Origin: Nostoc sp. TCL26-01
GTDB taxonomy: Bacteria; Cyanobacteriota; Cyanobacteriia; Cyanobacteriales; Nostocaceae
Reading direction: 5' to 3'
NCBI RefSeq assembly: GCF_013393945.1
Contig: NZ_CP040297.1
Coordinates: 558,001 to 622,000 of the forward strand
DNA: 64,000 nt
Shown: piece by piece, positions 53,644 to 62,745 of the stretch
How positions within the stretch are numbered: the first letter of the stretch is position 1
Layout of the letters: every line of letters starts with the position of its first letter
Notes under the pieces: model-generated
Told to the model about the DNA's origin: nothing
Seen by the model: the letters and a program-made list of their open reading frames with translations, nothing else
Databases searched by the model: none
Program-made: the position numbers and the translations under genes

Positions 53644-55026
53644 ATGATTACTACTGAAACATCACAAATTAACGAAATCATTCATCAACAGCGTAGTTTT
53701 TTTCAAACTGGTAAAACCAAAGAAGTCGCTTTTCGCCTAGCACAACTGCAAAAACTTAAGCAATTAGTCACTGACAATAAACCAGAAATTATTGATGCCT
53801 TAAAAGCAGACTTAAACAAACCAGAATTTGAATCCTACGCCACAGAAATTGGAGCAATCAAAGAGATTGATTACGCTATCAAAAATCTTCAAAATTGGTG
53901 TAAGCCGAAAAAAGCAGATGTTTCTTGGGAATTCTTTCCTTACTCAGCCCGGATTTATCCAGAACCACTAGGAGTTGTTTTAATTATTGGCCCTTGGAAT
54001 TATCCCTTCCAATTAATTATCTCACCATTGGTAGGAGCGATCGCTGCGGGAAATTGCACAATTATTAAACCTTCCGAACTTGCACCCCATACTTCTAGTT
54101 TACTCACACAACTAATTAGTAAATATTTCCCTAGTGAGTATATTGCTGTGGTAGAAGGTGGGGTAGAAGCTAGTCAACAACTCTTATCCCAAAAGTTTGA
54201 CCACATCTTTTTTACTGGTGGTACAGCCATTGGTAAAATTGTCATGGCAGCAGCAGCCAAGCATCTCACCCCAGTAACATTAGAGTTGGGTGGGAAAAGT
54301 CCTTGTATTGTCGATACAGAGATTAATCTTGAACATACAGCTAAACGGATTGTTTGGGGTAAATTCTTAAATGCTGGGCAAACTTGTATCGCCCCTGATT
54401 ATCTATTAGTCAATCAAAACATCAAACAAGACTTAATTACTGCCCTACAAAAAACCATCAAAGAATTTTATGGTGATCATCCAGCCACAAGTCCAGATTA
54501 CGCCAGAATTATCAGTCAAAAACATTTTGAGCGTCTAACTAAGTATCTGGACAATGGACAAATTATCGTCGGTGGGGAAACAAATTCTGAGTCAAAGTAT
54601 ATTGCTCCCACATTACTTGATCAGGTTTCCTTATCAGATCCTGTCATGCAGGAAGAAATTTTTGGGCCGATTTTACCTGTGATTGAGTACAAAGATATCA
54701 CAGAAGCGATCGCCCTGATTAATTCTCAACCAAAACCTCTAGCCTTATACCTATTTTCCCAAAATCAACATCTGCAACAACGCATCTTGCAACAAACCTC
54801 ATCTGGTGGAGTTTGTCTGAATGATACAGTCATGCAAGTAGGTATTTCCTCTTTACCATTCGGCGGTGTCGGTGATAGTGGTATTGGCAGTTATCATGGT
54901 AAAGCTAGTTTTGACACCTTTTCCCACTACAAAAGTGTGTTAAAAAACTCATTTTGGCTAGATTTAAATTGGCGTTACGCACCATATCAAGGTAAGTTAT
55001 CTGCACTCAAGCGAATCATTGGTTAA
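53644..55026 (+). CDS. Aldehyde dehydrogenase (class 3-like)
   Basis: 460 residues from ATG 53644 (a GTG at 53638 is also in frame). Nucleotide region VVLIIGPWNYPFQLIISPL, catalytic Glu VTLELGGKSPCIV, catalytic Cys NAGQTCIAPDYLL, and PFGGVGDSGIGSYHGKASF near the end. The C-terminal hydrophobic/aromatic tail (NSFWLDLNWRYAPYQGK) resembles fatty-aldehyde dehydrogenases. It oxidises aldehydes to acids with NAD(P). Its 3' end overlaps the convergent pabAB gene by 30 bp. Confidence 0.93.
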   Translation: MITTETSQINEIIHQQRSFFQTGKTKEVAFRLAQLQKLKQLVTDNKPEIIDALKADLNKPEFESYATEIGAIKEIDYAIKNLQNWCKPKKADVSWEFFPYSARIYPEPLGVVLIIGPWNYPFQLIISPLVGAIAAGNCTIIKPSELAPHTSSLLTQLISKYFPSEYIAVVEGGVEASQQLLSQKFDHIFFTGGTAIGKIVMAAAAKHLTPVTLELGGKSPCIVDTEINLEHTAKRIVWGKFLNAGQTCIAPDYLLVNQNIKQDLITALQKTIKEFYGDHPATSPDYARIISQKHFERLTKYLDNGQIIVGGETNSESKYIAPTLLDQVSLSDPVMQEEIFGPILPVIEYKDITEAIALINSQPKPLALYLFSQNQHLQQRILQQTSSGGVCLNDTVMQVGISSLPFGGVGDSGIGSYHGKASFDTFSHYKSVLKNSFWLDLNWRYAPYQGKLSALKRIIG

Positions 55027-57207
55027 TAGATCAAAATCATTGTAGAGACGTTGCAGTGCAACATCTCTACTATCAATATCGACAATCTCATACAACCGAG
55101 AATTAAACTCACCATGAACTGTGAGTAGCATAGCTTGAATTAAGGCATTAGCTTTGAGGATAGTCTCTTGAAATTCTGTTTCCGCATCCGATAAAGCGAC
55201 AATACCACCACCTATACCGATAGAAGTTGTCTTTGGTGTGAATACGGCGGTGCGAATGACGATATTTAAATCTGCTGCACCGTTCAAACCCAAAAAACCG
55301 ATCGCTCCTGAGTAAACCCCTCTGGCTTCCTGCTCTAGTTTATCAATAATTTCCATCGTGCGGAGTTTGGGCGCACCAGTCATCGAACCACCAGGAAAAG
55401 CCATGCGTACACAATCTATAGCTGTCATCTCAGACGACAAACAACCACGCACAGTAGTTACCAGTTGATGTAGCGTGGCATAAGTTTCCACATCCATCAA
55501 TTTTGGCACATGAACACTACCAATTTGACAAACTCGTCCTAAATCGTTGCGTAATAAATCGACAATCATCAAGTTTTCTGCCCGATCCTTTTCACTGTGG
55601 CGTAACAGTTCCCGGAGGACAAAATCTTCTTGGGGCGTTTGTCCCCGTCGCACAGTTCCCTTGATGGGCTTAGTTTCCACCCATCCTTGACTATCAATCC
55701 GCAAAAATCGCTCTGGAGATGAACAAGCGATCGCCGTCTCACCGAACCGCACAAAAGCTGCATAAGGCGCGGGATTAATTCGTCTTAATCTGCGATAAAA
55801 CTTGAGAGGATCAGGAATTGGCTCTGTATGCAGGTGATTTGTCAAGCAGACTTGGTAACTTTCCCCAGCATATATTTCTTGTAGACACTTGTGGATATCA
55901 TCTAGATATGTCTGATATGACCGACTCAAGCGGAAAACCAGAGGATTTGTACTGATCTCTGTATCTATGGGCGTTAAAGGGGGAAGCATTCTGAGTCTGT
56001 TTGCTGTTTCCTCAAACCAAACTTGCGCTGGTGCTGTTTCCCCTCTGAGGGTGAGATACACTAAATATGTGCATTTCTCTTGATGATCAAAAGCGATCAG
56101 GCGATCGCTCAACAGAAACATAGCATCAGGTAAGGATGAGGAATGCACTAGTCGAGATCCGCACTCTGCTTTGAGTTCATAACCAAAGTAACCAACAAAT
56201 CCGCAGTTAAAATCAAAAGGTAGCTCATCAGATTGGCAATGTCGGCGGTGAATCTCTCGCTTGAGATAATCAAAAATACTTTCTTGAGAGCGTACCACCT
56301 TACCAGATTGAGTAATAGTCAGTTCTTGAGATTGGGTACAGTAACTAACCAGTAAACTGTTAACTCCACCTCCCCCCATAAAGGAAAAACGAGACAAACC
56401 AGGCTCTACGCGGCTACTATCTAGCCAAAAAGCATTGGTATCTTCTGCAAACAGATGAACAAATGCTTGTTCTGCATCAGGGTAATCATCCAACTTGCGA
56501 CTACAAACTACAAACTCCTGGCTTTGAGTTGGGGATGAAGATTGAGTAGCAACAGGTAAAACTTTTCTCTCCTCTTCTTTGAGCAATTTTGACCGATCTC
56601 TACCATGTTGTTGGATAAACTGCTCAGTTATTGCTTTGAAGTTTTCTAGTAATTTATATCCATACTCACTACAAATAGATTCTGGATGAAACTGCACCCC
56701 CCACAACGCACGGTGTCGATGGCGCAATCCCATCACCAGACCTTCTTGTGTCCACGCTATTTTTTCCAAACAACTAGGCAATTCCTCAGCTACTAATAGC
56801 GAATGATAGCGTACCACCTGGAAAGGACTAGGAATATCCGCAAATAGACCGCAACCATGATGATAGATTGCACTCAAGCGTCCGTGTCTCACTTCCGGTG
56901 CATGAATGACCTTACCACCATAGTAGTGACCAATGCCTTGATGACCAAGACAAACACCCAGTAAGGGTACATCAAGAGGATTTTGCAATAACTGTTGACA
57001 GATACCAAAATCTTTAGCTATCTCTGGACGACCGGGGCCAGGGGAAATCACAATATTATCAAATGCTAATTCTTGCAGATGTTGCCAGTTTAGGCGATCG
57101 TTCTGAATTACAAGGGGCGATGTTCCATTCACTTCAGCCATCATTTGATAAAGGTTGTAGGTGTAGGAGTCGTAATTATCAATAATCAGTGACTTAATCT
57201 CGCCCAT
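54997..57207 (-). CDS. pabAB: Fused aminodeoxychorismate synthase (PabA-PabB)
   Basis: 736 residues. Residues 1-200 are a glutamine amidotransferase (ISPGPGRPE, catalytic Cys GVCLGHQGIGHYYGG, His/Glu GVQFHPES). Residues ~245-710 are the chorismate-binding part (YQVCLTNHL, ETKPIKGTVRRG, MTGAPKLRTMEI, GAIGFLGLNG). The Lys in PIKGT is characteristic of PabB rather than anthranilate synthase (PIAGT), so the product is 4-amino-4-deoxychorismate for folate. The final ~28 residues run through the palindrome at 55042-55070 and then into the end of the convergent aldehyde dehydrogenase gene. Confidence 0.92.
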   Translation of the reverse strand: MGEIKSLIIDNYDSYTYNLYQMMAEVNGTSPLVIQNDRLNWQHLQELAFDNIVISPGPGRPEIAKDFGICQQLLQNPLDVPLLGVCLGHQGIGHYYGGKVIHAPEVRHGRLSAIYHHGCGLFADIPSPFQVVRYHSLLVAEELPSCLEKIAWTQEGLVMGLRHRHRALWGVQFHPESICSEYGYKLLENFKAITEQFIQQHGRDRSKLLKEEERKVLPVATQSSSPTQSQEFVVCSRKLDDYPDAEQAFVHLFAEDTNAFWLDSSRVEPGLSRFSFMGGGGVNSLLVSYCTQSQELTITQSGKVVRSQESIFDYLKREIHRRHCQSDELPFDFNCGFVGYFGYELKAECGSRLVHSSSLPDAMFLLSDRLIAFDHQEKCTYLVYLTLRGETAPAQVWFEETANRLRMLPPLTPIDTEISTNPLVFRLSRSYQTYLDDIHKCLQEIYAGESYQVCLTNHLHTEPIPDPLKFYRRLRRINPAPYAAFVRFGETAIACSSPERFLRIDSQGWVETKPIKGTVRRGQTPQEDFVLRELLRHSEKDRAENLMIVDLLRNDLGRVCQIGSVHVPKLMDVETYATLHQLVTTVRGCLSSEMTAIDCVRMAFPGGSMTGAPKLRTMEIIDKLEQEARGVYSGAIGFLGLNGAADLNIVIRTAVFTPKTTSIGIGGGIVALSDAETEFQETILKANALIQAMLLTVHGEFNSRLYEIVDIDSRDVALQRLYNDFDLLTNDSLECR
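55042..55070. repeat. 29-bp palindrome inside the 3' end of pabAB
   Basis: A GTAGAGACGTTGCA / TGCAACATCTCTAC pair. In the pabAB frame it encodes SRDVALQRLYN. It belongs to the family at 20927, 50489 and 57307. Confidence 0.85.
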
Positions 57208-57306
57208 GTTTTGTTAATTCGTAATTCGTAATTCGTAATACCCATCCCCTATCCCCTACCTAATAGACATCTGCTAGAAATTAATTCTGCGTTGCCCGAA
57301 ATCCTT

Positions 57307-57335
57307 GTAGAGACGTTGCACTGCAACGTCTCTAC
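57307..57335. repeat. 29-bp palindrome (GTAGAGACGTTGC family)
   Basis: Perfect arms around one base, located just 3' of the S4 gene and upstream of pabAB. It may terminate the S4 transcript. Confidence 0.85.
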
Positions 57336-57354
57336 ATTCATTTTCACCAGATGT

Positions 57355-57546
57355 CTAATCTATAACCTCTCCTACGAGAAAAGTTTTCCCTTCTACTGTC
57401 ACCTCGTCAGTTGCTATTAATTTCCGTCCTCGTCGGGTTTCGACTACACCATTGACTTTGACATTGCCGTCAATAATCATCAACTTAGCTTGTCCTCCCG
57501 TTGGGGCTATACCTAAAAACTTTAAAAACTGGTCTAGTTTAATCAT
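57355..57546 (-). CDS. S4-domain RNA-binding protein
   Basis: 63 residues from ATG 57546: MIKLDQFLKFLGIAPTGGQA, NVKVNGVVETRRGRKLIATD. It is a lone S4 domain (YbcJ/YaaA type) that binds structured RNA, probably ribosomal. The frame continues upstream to 57696, but that part is unlike the family. Divergent from the small gene at 57685. Confidence 0.85.
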   Translation of the reverse strand: MIKLDQFLKFLGIAPTGGQAKLMIIDGNVKVNGVVETRRGRKLIATDEVTVEGKTFLVGEVID

Positions 57547-57684
57547 CGCTAACTGTCGGAAGTCATCTACACTGCACAATATCCTAATTTTACGCCGGTG
57601 TCGTCGATAGACCTGCCTCTTGTTTGTTAGTATATTTGTACTATAATATAAGAGTAGCGTCCAAACAGCCTGGTGCAGTGCAAT

Positions 57685-57948
57685 ATGATCAAGCATTACA
57701 TCCTGAACTTAAACCCAACCGCCAAGCACGAATGGGATCGCTGTATCTTACGTGACCCACTGACAGCAAAACGCCCAGAATTTGCCAAACTAATCGCGGA
57801 GGCAGTTGGTACAGATACAGGTAGTTATTTAATTAGTGTAAATATAGAAATTCAGGTATTAGAACAAGCTGCTGTTCCCCACACTGAACAACTTTCCCTA
57901 CCTTTAACAGAAATAACTATCCCCACACCCATGAGAGAAGCTGCCTAA
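57685..57948 (+). CDS. Small conserved protein, unknown function
   Basis: 87 residues from ATG 57685 (a GTG at 57673 is also in frame). Starts MIKHYILNLNPTAKHEWDRC and contains KRPEFAKLIAEAVGTDTGSY. No membrane span or known domain. It reads like a compact alpha/beta protein found in filamentous cyanobacteria. It is followed by a GACGTAGCA-C-TGCTACGTC hairpin (57961-57979) with a T-rich tail, which probably terminates it. Confidence 0.6.
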   Translation: MIKHYILNLNPTAKHEWDRCILRDPLTAKRPEFAKLIAEAVGTDTGSYLISVNIEIQVLEQAAVPHTEQLSLPLTEITIPTPMREAA

Positions 57949-57960
57949 TTACCTAAAAAA

Positions 57961-57979
57961 GACGTAGCACTGCTACGTC
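57961..57979 (+). terminator. GACGTAGCA / TGCTACGTC hairpin
   Basis: Perfect 9-bp arms around a single base, followed by CTCTACATTCTTTTTT, 12 bp past the stop of the 57685 gene. Confidence 0.6.
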
Positions 57980-58016
57980 TCTACATTCTTTTTTGGAGAT
58001 GTGTAATGATTGTTGA

Positions 58017-58580
58017 TTATTCTTCTTGACAAGGGTGATCAGTATTGAGGTAACTTTCTAATAAAGAGGCGATCGCTTCTGGATGAATCTTCTTGTATTT
58101 CTTTTTACCCAACATTAAAACACAATTAGGAGCGCTGCTACAGCGTTTTTGACAATCAGTTTGTTCTATTTGTACCTTGTCGAGTAAACCGCGATCGCAC
58201 AAAGTTTTTTCTAACTCTGACAATAACCCCTTCCCACCCCGTTTGATACAACCAGACTTTTGACACACCATAATTTTCGCTGGTGGTAGGGATGGTAAAT
58301 CTGAATTGGGACAAGTATCAATTGGTGAAACATGATGAGCTTTCAGTTTCACTTCACCTGTATAAATATTTAACTGACTAACACCACAAACCCGAACTTG
58401 CTCACCAGGAACCAAAGATAAACCCAAAGAACGACGTAATTCTTTCGGTAATTTAATCTGCAAATTTCCCGAAGGAATTCCCAAATGTAAATATTTAGGT
58501 TTTCCTGATTCATCACCACCAAAACCTAGAAACTGCCCTTCCAGATTCAACTCCGATAAACCCAGATACTTGTCACCCAT
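58017..58580 (-). CDS. (2Fe-2S) thioredoxin-fold ferredoxin domain protein
   Basis: 187 residues from ATG 58580. The N-terminal ~95 residues are beta-rich (GLSELNLEGQFLGFGGDESG; KLPKELRRSLGLSLVPGEQV). The C-terminal ~85 residues are a thioredoxin-like 2Fe-2S domain with C-x4-C in MVCQKSGCIKRGGKG and later cysteines in QTDCQKRCSSAPNCVL. It follows nifT on the same strand and may carry electrons in nitrogen fixation, but the link is positional only. Confidence 0.85.
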   Translation of the reverse strand: MGDKYLGLSELNLEGQFLGFGGDESGKPKYLHLGIPSGNLQIKLPKELRRSLGLSLVPGEQVRVCGVSQLNIYTGEVKLKAHHVSPIDTCPNSDLPSLPPAKIMVCQKSGCIKRGGKGLLSELEKTLCDRGLLDKVQIEQTDCQKRCSSAPNCVLMLGKKKYKKIHPEAIASLLESYLNTDHPCQEE

Positions 58581-58645
58581 ATTCAGCCACCCAAAATCCC
58601 TCAATAAACCAAATACTCAATAAACACTCTGCGCTCCTCTGTCTT

Positions 58646-58687
58646 GAAAAGTTTCCTACGGCGGGAAACCCGCCTACAGAACTTTTC
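58646..58687. repeat. Nested hairpin repeat between nifT and the 2Fe-2S gene
   Basis: GAAAAGTT (58646-58653) pairs with AACTTTTC (58680-58687), and inside it GGCGGG-AAA-CCCGCC (58660-58674). It is flanked by CTCTGCG repeats. A dispersed element of this clade that could end or attenuate the nif transcript. Confidence 0.7.
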
Positions 58688-58785
58688 GCCGCGCTTACCT
58701 CCGCGTCCCTCTGCGTTAAAAACCCCCTCAAAAATAAATAGGAAAAAGTAAAAATATTTTTACCCTTTCCCACCTCTCTTAACTT

Positions 58786-58989
58786 TTAAGACAGACGTTT
58801 AGCCTCGACAGTTTTAGGTAAACTTGCCACATCTGGTAACTCACTAAATTCTAATTCCCAACCATTTGCTAAAGTGAGAATCTTGCCTTCAGCACCATCT
58901 GTTTGCTTCACCACCACTTCTTCTAAGTCTTTTTTGGCAACATAAACTGTTAAGTTACCAGCATCATCCACCCGTAACATCACTCTCAT
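58786..58989 (-). CDS. nifT: Nitrogen fixation protein NifT
   Basis: 67 residues: [55 protein letters not shown]. It matches the small NifT/FixU family, always found in nif clusters and of uncertain role (possibly nitrogenase maturation). Its start overlaps the nifZ end by 26 bp. Confidence 0.9.
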   Translation of the reverse strand: MRVMLRVDDAGNLTVYVAKKDLEEVVVKQTDGAEGKILTLANGWELEFSELPDVASLPKTVEAKRLS

Positions 58990-59251
58990 GGTTTTCCTCA
59001 GCAGATTCTAGTTCTTTTTCCCGACACCCAACAATGATTCCTTTTTCCAAGAAATGCACAGCATAAATATAGGAACGCTGTAAAAAAGTTCCAATACTAG
59101 ATACGTAACCAATCTCCCCCTTCTTCGCTAAAACTTCGCCAATTTCTCTACCTGGAAATGTGCCATCATTTTTAATTAGTTTGCGAAGTCTAACTTTCTC
59201 CCCCAATTCAAAAGTTGGTTCCTCATCTAATTCGTATTCATCGCGCTGCAT
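58964..59251 (-). CDS. nifZ: Nitrogen fixation protein NifZ
   Basis: 95 residues. [40 protein letters not shown] and [20 protein letters not shown] are the NifZ core. NifZ helps assemble the P-cluster of the MoFe protein. It overlaps nifV by 14 bp upstream and nifT by 26 bp downstream, a tight operon. Confidence 0.92.
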   Translation of the reverse strand: MQRDEYELDEEPTFELGEKVRLRKLIKNDGTFPGREIGEVLAKKGEIGYVSSIGTFLQRSYIYAVHFLEKGIIVGCREKELESAEENHESDVTGG

Positions 59252-60371
59252 GAGAATACCTCTGTTCTTGTACCAAGTCCAATAATTCTTCAGTCGTCAA
59301 GCTGCGTTTTTTCTTGACTGACTGATGACGAACTGCATCTAAAACAGACTGGGTTTCTTCTGGGTTGAGAAAAATACCGTGCTGTTCTAACAAACTAGCA
59401 ACTAAATGTCGTCCAGAATGTTTACCTAACACCAAACGTCTTTCCCAACCAACTTCTTCTGGGGCAAATGGTTCGTAAGTGACAGGATTTTGCAGCACAC
59501 CATGAGCATGAATACCTGATTCGTGAGCAAAGGTATTTTCACCAACGATCGCCTTCCAAGGTGGTACGCTAGCACCAGAAGCCGCCGCGACTAGTTGAGA
59601 CAATTCCAACAACCGGGGTGTGTCAATCCCCATATCTACGCCATAGATGCGTTTGATAGCCATGACAACTTCTTCTAAAGCAGCGTTACCAGCTCGCTCA
59701 CCCAAACCGATGACAGTGGTATTCACCGAAGCTGCACCAGCTTTAATCCCGGCTAGAGCGTTGGCTGTGGCTAAACCAAAGTCATTGTGGGTATGAACTT
59801 CTACGGGAATGGCTAAAGCTGAGACAAGTTGCTTAACTTTGCCATAGGTGGTAAAAGGATCAAGGACTCCGACGGTATCACAAAAGCGGAATCGTGATGC
59901 GCCCCATTCTTGAGCGTATAAGGCTACATCTAAGAGAAAGTTGTCATCAGCCCTGGAGGAATCTTCCCCACCCACAGCTACCCAAAGTCCTTGATCTACA
60001 GCGAAGCTGACACAATCTTTGAGCTTTTGCAGACTTACCCGCCATTGTCCGTGAAATTTAGCGGCAATTTGGATACCCGAAACGGGAATCGCAATATGGA
60101 CTCGCTGCATCCCACAGGCAATGGAAGCTTTGATATCTGAGATGACAGCGCGGTTCCAAGCGAGTAGATTAGCACTTAAACCTAAGTTAGAAATGGCTGA
60201 GATGGCACGCATTTCTTCTTCACCCATTGCCGGAATGCCGATTTCTAGTTCGGGAACCCCAATGGTATCGAGAAATTTAGCGATCGCTACTTTCTCTTCT
60301 AAGGTAAAAGCAACACCTGCGGCTTGTTCGCCATCACGTAATGTAGTGTCATTAATGAGAATTCTATTCAT
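59238..60371 (-). CDS. nifV: Homocitrate synthase NifV
   Basis: 377 residues from ATG 60371, which has GAAGG 9 bases upstream; further in-frame ATGs at 60380 and 60506 lie outside the conserved start. It condenses acetyl-CoA and 2-oxoglutarate to homocitrate, the organic ligand of FeMo-co. Motifs: [67 protein letters not shown]. First gene of nifVZT. It is preceded by a 384-bp AT-rich gap (60372-60755) that must contain its promoter and the upstream terminator. Confidence 0.96.
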   Translation of the reverse strand: MNRILINDTTLRDGEQAAGVAFTLEEKVAIAKFLDTIGVPELEIGIPAMGEEEMRAISAISNLGLSANLLAWNRAVISDIKASIACGMQRVHIAIPVSGIQIAAKFHGQWRVSLQKLKDCVSFAVDQGLWVAVGGEDSSRADDNFLLDVALYAQEWGASRFRFCDTVGVLDPFTTYGKVKQLVSALAIPVEVHTHNDFGLATANALAGIKAGAASVNTTVIGLGERAGNAALEEVVMAIKRIYGVDMGIDTPRLLELSQLVAAASGASVPPWKAIVGENTFAHESGIHAHGVLQNPVTYEPFAPEEVGWERRLVLGKHSGRHLVASLLEQHGIFLNPEETQSVLDAVRHQSVKKKRSLTTEELLDLVQEQRYSHAAR

Positions 60372-60696
60372 CTCAAACATCCTTCTCGGAATTTTTCTTA
60401 ATATATTTTCTGGATTGAGAGCTGATTTGTACGTATTTCCTGGTAATGGTAAATGCCTGTAATCAACATTGAAGAATGAATAGTCACCCCTCTCAACTCT
60501 CATCATTAATAATTCATCTTCATGATTTTTAAATATTAGCTAAACAATAACAACATATCTGTATGGCAGCGAACAGAAATGATGTATAATTTAAGAAAAA
60601 TTACGCGATTATTCGGAAATAAAATGTTGAACAAATCATTAACAAATTCTCAAAAAATAAATACTGATAGTGGATGATTTTGCAAATAAAATTTAA

Positions 60697-60729
60697 AGAC
60701 TTCCAGCTTTTCAAAAAAGTCGGAAGTCT
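60697..60729 (-). terminator. Terminator after the DUF2949 gene
   Basis: AGACTTCC (60697-60704) pairs with GGAAGTCT (60722-60729). On the minus strand the hairpin is followed by TTTAAATTTTATTT. It lies 27 bp past the DUF2949 stop and separates it from nifV. Confidence 0.65.
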
Positions 60730-60755
60730 AGTTATTTTACGGATTAATCAAGGTC

Positions 60756-60953
60756 TTAAATATCGTTATGCAACCAATCTAAAATTTGTCCTAATTGGTC
60801 TAAATTTACTAAGCCATATTGCCAGAGCAACATTGGTAAAGGGGCTTGATCAAACTCCCGGTGTCTGAGAGCCACAGCCATATCTTTATCTGAAAGCTCC
60901 AGTTCATCATGTAAATAATTGAGTAATTCTATCTCTTTGTTGCGTGTGGACAT
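60756..60953 (-). CDS. DUF2949 domain protein
   Basis: 65 residues from ATG 60953: MSTRNKEIELLNYLHDELEL, DKDMAVALRHREFDQAPLPM, GLVNLDQLGQILDWL. Recognised as DUF2949, a small helical cyanobacterial family. Function unknown. It sits between the nifP/small-ORF pair and nifV, all on the minus strand, but is followed by a terminator-like hairpin. Confidence 0.8.
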   Translation of the reverse strand: MSTRNKEIELLNYLHDELELSDKDMAVALRHREFDQAPLPMLLWQYGLVNLDQLGQILDWLHNDI

Positions 60954-61153
60954 AATTAAAATTTGCAAATAAATCAAGAAATAATTTAAAAATGTAAGAT
61001 TGATCCAGCAGATGAATTTACATTTTTAATCATCAATAGTTTCAGGACAATGTTTTGCTGTCTGTTCATAGTATTTGTAATTGCATCACCATTAAGTCCT
61101 GATCTGCCATTGATAACTTTTTGAGGATAAATATAGGCAAGTTATGACTTTTG

Positions 61154-61393
61154 TTAGTCATACTTGCAGTACCAACAACGCTCTAGCCAGTCGATTAATT
61201 CTTGACGAGATGCTAGAAATTGCATCACAGTACTGCGAACCAAAATTGCTGCCACACAACTATTTACTTCCACCCGTAATGAACCATCGGTGGTACAGGA
61301 ACAGGGAATCGTCAACTCTTGCAATCGGTGATAAATTTGCCAGCGATCGCACAACGGTATTTGCAACACTTGAGAACTACAAGGTGGTAACAT
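61154..61393 (-). CDS. Small Cys-containing protein of the nif accessory cluster
   Basis: 79 residues: MLPPCSSQVLQIPLCDRWQI, LQELTIPCSCTTDGSLRVEV, SRQELIDWLERCWYCKYD. Seven cysteines in all. It starts 2 bp after the stop of the NifP-like gene, so it is certainly in the same operon. It matches a short Asr-type protein that I associate with cyanobacterial nif regions; no biochemical function is known to me. The final WYCKYD is distinctive. A plus-strand frame over the same bases is a mirror. Confidence 0.75.
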   Translation of the reverse strand: MLPPCSSQVLQIPLCDRWQIYHRLQELTIPCSCTTDGSLRVEVNSCVAAILVRSTVMQFLASRQELIDWLERCWYCKYD

Positions 61394-61395
61394 AG

Positions 61396-62211
61396 TTAGT
61401 TATCTTTCGTCAACAGTTCTTTTTCCTGGGAACGATTTGTTAGGGTTTGCAGTTGTTGTTCCAATTGCTCAATCCGGGAGAGCAAAGAACGGATCACATT
61501 AGCCTCTACATCCGGTAACTTACCGTGTTCCAGAGGACAGAGATCAGTTTTGGGCTGACGAGAAATAATGCGCCCCGGAATGCCCACAACGGTGGAATCT
61601 GGAGGAACATCACGCAACACCACCGAACCTGCGCCAATCCGCACGCGATCGCCTATGTGAATATTGCCTAAAACCTTGGCCCCTGAACCCACTACCACGT
61701 GATTACCAACAGTCGGATGGCGTTTACCGCTTTCCTTGCCAGTACCGCCCAAAGTGACACCTTGATAAATCAGGGCATAATCCCCAACAATCGCCGTCTC
61801 ACCAATGACAACACCCATGCCGTGATCGATAAATACACCTTTGCCAATCTCTGCACCTGGGTGAATTTCAATTCCCGTGAGAAATCGCCCCAAATGAGAA
61901 ATTAAACGCGGGAAGAAGACTACCCCCCGACTGTGTAACCAATGGGCAAGACGATGCAAACAGATGGCGTGCAATCCTGGATAGCAAAACACCACCTCCA
62001 ACCAATTACGCGCGGCGGGATCACGTTCAAAAATAATCTGAAAATCACTCAACAATGGCTCTAAAAAAATGCCCATGAGTAAACTTTTCAGCCAGGAGGT
62101 GTTTGGAGAATCCTGGAGATTCTCATCGATACTGTCTAAAGACTGTTGCATCGGTACTGTCTGGTTAAAAGAGCCTTGTGCTATTTTTATGCTTATATCA
62201 GACTGCTCCAA
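61396..62211 (-). CDS. nifP: Serine O-acetyltransferase, nif-linked (NifP/CysE)
   Basis: 271 residues. Left-handed beta-helix acetyltransferase: [80 protein letters not shown]. It makes O-acetylserine for cysteine, the sulfur source for Fe-S clusters. The ~55-residue N-terminal extension and C-terminal coiled-coil ([16 protein letters not shown]) go beyond a minimal CysE. The position at the head of a nif cluster supports the nifP name. If the genome has another cysE, this one is probably nitrogen-regulated. Confidence 0.88.
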   Translation of the reverse strand: MEQSDISIKIAQGSFNQTVPMQQSLDSIDENLQDSPNTSWLKSLLMGIFLEPLLSDFQIIFERDPAARNWLEVVFCYPGLHAICLHRLAHWLHSRGVVFFPRLISHLGRFLTGIEIHPGAEIGKGVFIDHGMGVVIGETAIVGDYALIYQGVTLGGTGKESGKRHPTVGNHVVVGSGAKVLGNIHIGDRVRIGAGSVVLRDVPPDSTVVGIPGRIISRQPKTDLCPLEHGKLPDVEANVIRSLLSRIEQLEQQLQTLTNRSQEKELLTKDN

Positions 62212-62369
62212 AGCAGACAGTACATTAATTGCCGATTGGATTTATTGGATTAATTAAGCTTGTACTCAATAGCTACAAACCCCAACCTCACCAAGCTAAA
62301 AAATTCTCTTGGGGTGGAGGTACTAGTGTTTTAAATGCAGGGTTCTAGTATTTCTCAGCGCAGGGTTGA

Positions 62370-62396
62370 GAGTTTTTGTACTCGCTACAAAAAACT
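62370..62396. promoter_or_regulatory. Inverted repeat upstream of nifP-like gene
   Basis: AGTTTTTGTA-CTCGC-TACAAAAAACT lies about 160 bp before the nifP start. It may be an operator or hairpin. No canonical NtcA site (GTA-N8-TAC) was found in 62212-62500. The rest of the gap to 62570 has no gene. Confidence 0.35.
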
Positions 62397-62569
62397 TAAT
62401 GTGTAAGGCTTTGATACGATTTTGAGAATATGTTTGGCGATATATTAAGCTGTACTCATACACCCCGGATTATCAAGTAGACAGGAATACAACTTTAATT
62501 TCTGTATCCCTAGTTACTACATTTATCATATGATTTTGAAACTTAAAAAACCAATTTCTTTATGTTGTT

Positions 62570-62745
62570 TTAGTCATTAGTCAATGGTCAATGGTCAATG
62601 GTCAATAGTCATTAGTCAATAGTCAATAGTCAATGGTCAATGGGCAATGGTAATTATTTCACTACTCCCTCACTCATTACTCAGCACTCAGCACTCAGCA
62701 CTCAGCACTCCCTCACTCCCTCACTCCCTCACTCCCCACTCCCCC
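62570..62745. repeat. STRR block reaching the chelatase start codon
   Basis: GTCAATG/GTCAATA heptamers, then CAGCACT and CCTCACT arrays, ending in ACTCCCCACTCCCCC right before ATG 62746. Confidence 0.9.

Noticed and set aside
60372-60506. Longer nifV start at 60506
   Set aside because: The added ~45 residues are unlike homocitrate synthases, and the ATG at 60371 has a good Shine-Dalgarno and matches the family start.
62250-62280. GTACTCAATAGCTAC as an NtcA site for the nif cluster
   Set aside because: Spacing is GTA-N9-TAC, not the required N8, and no matching -10 element at the proper distance was seen.
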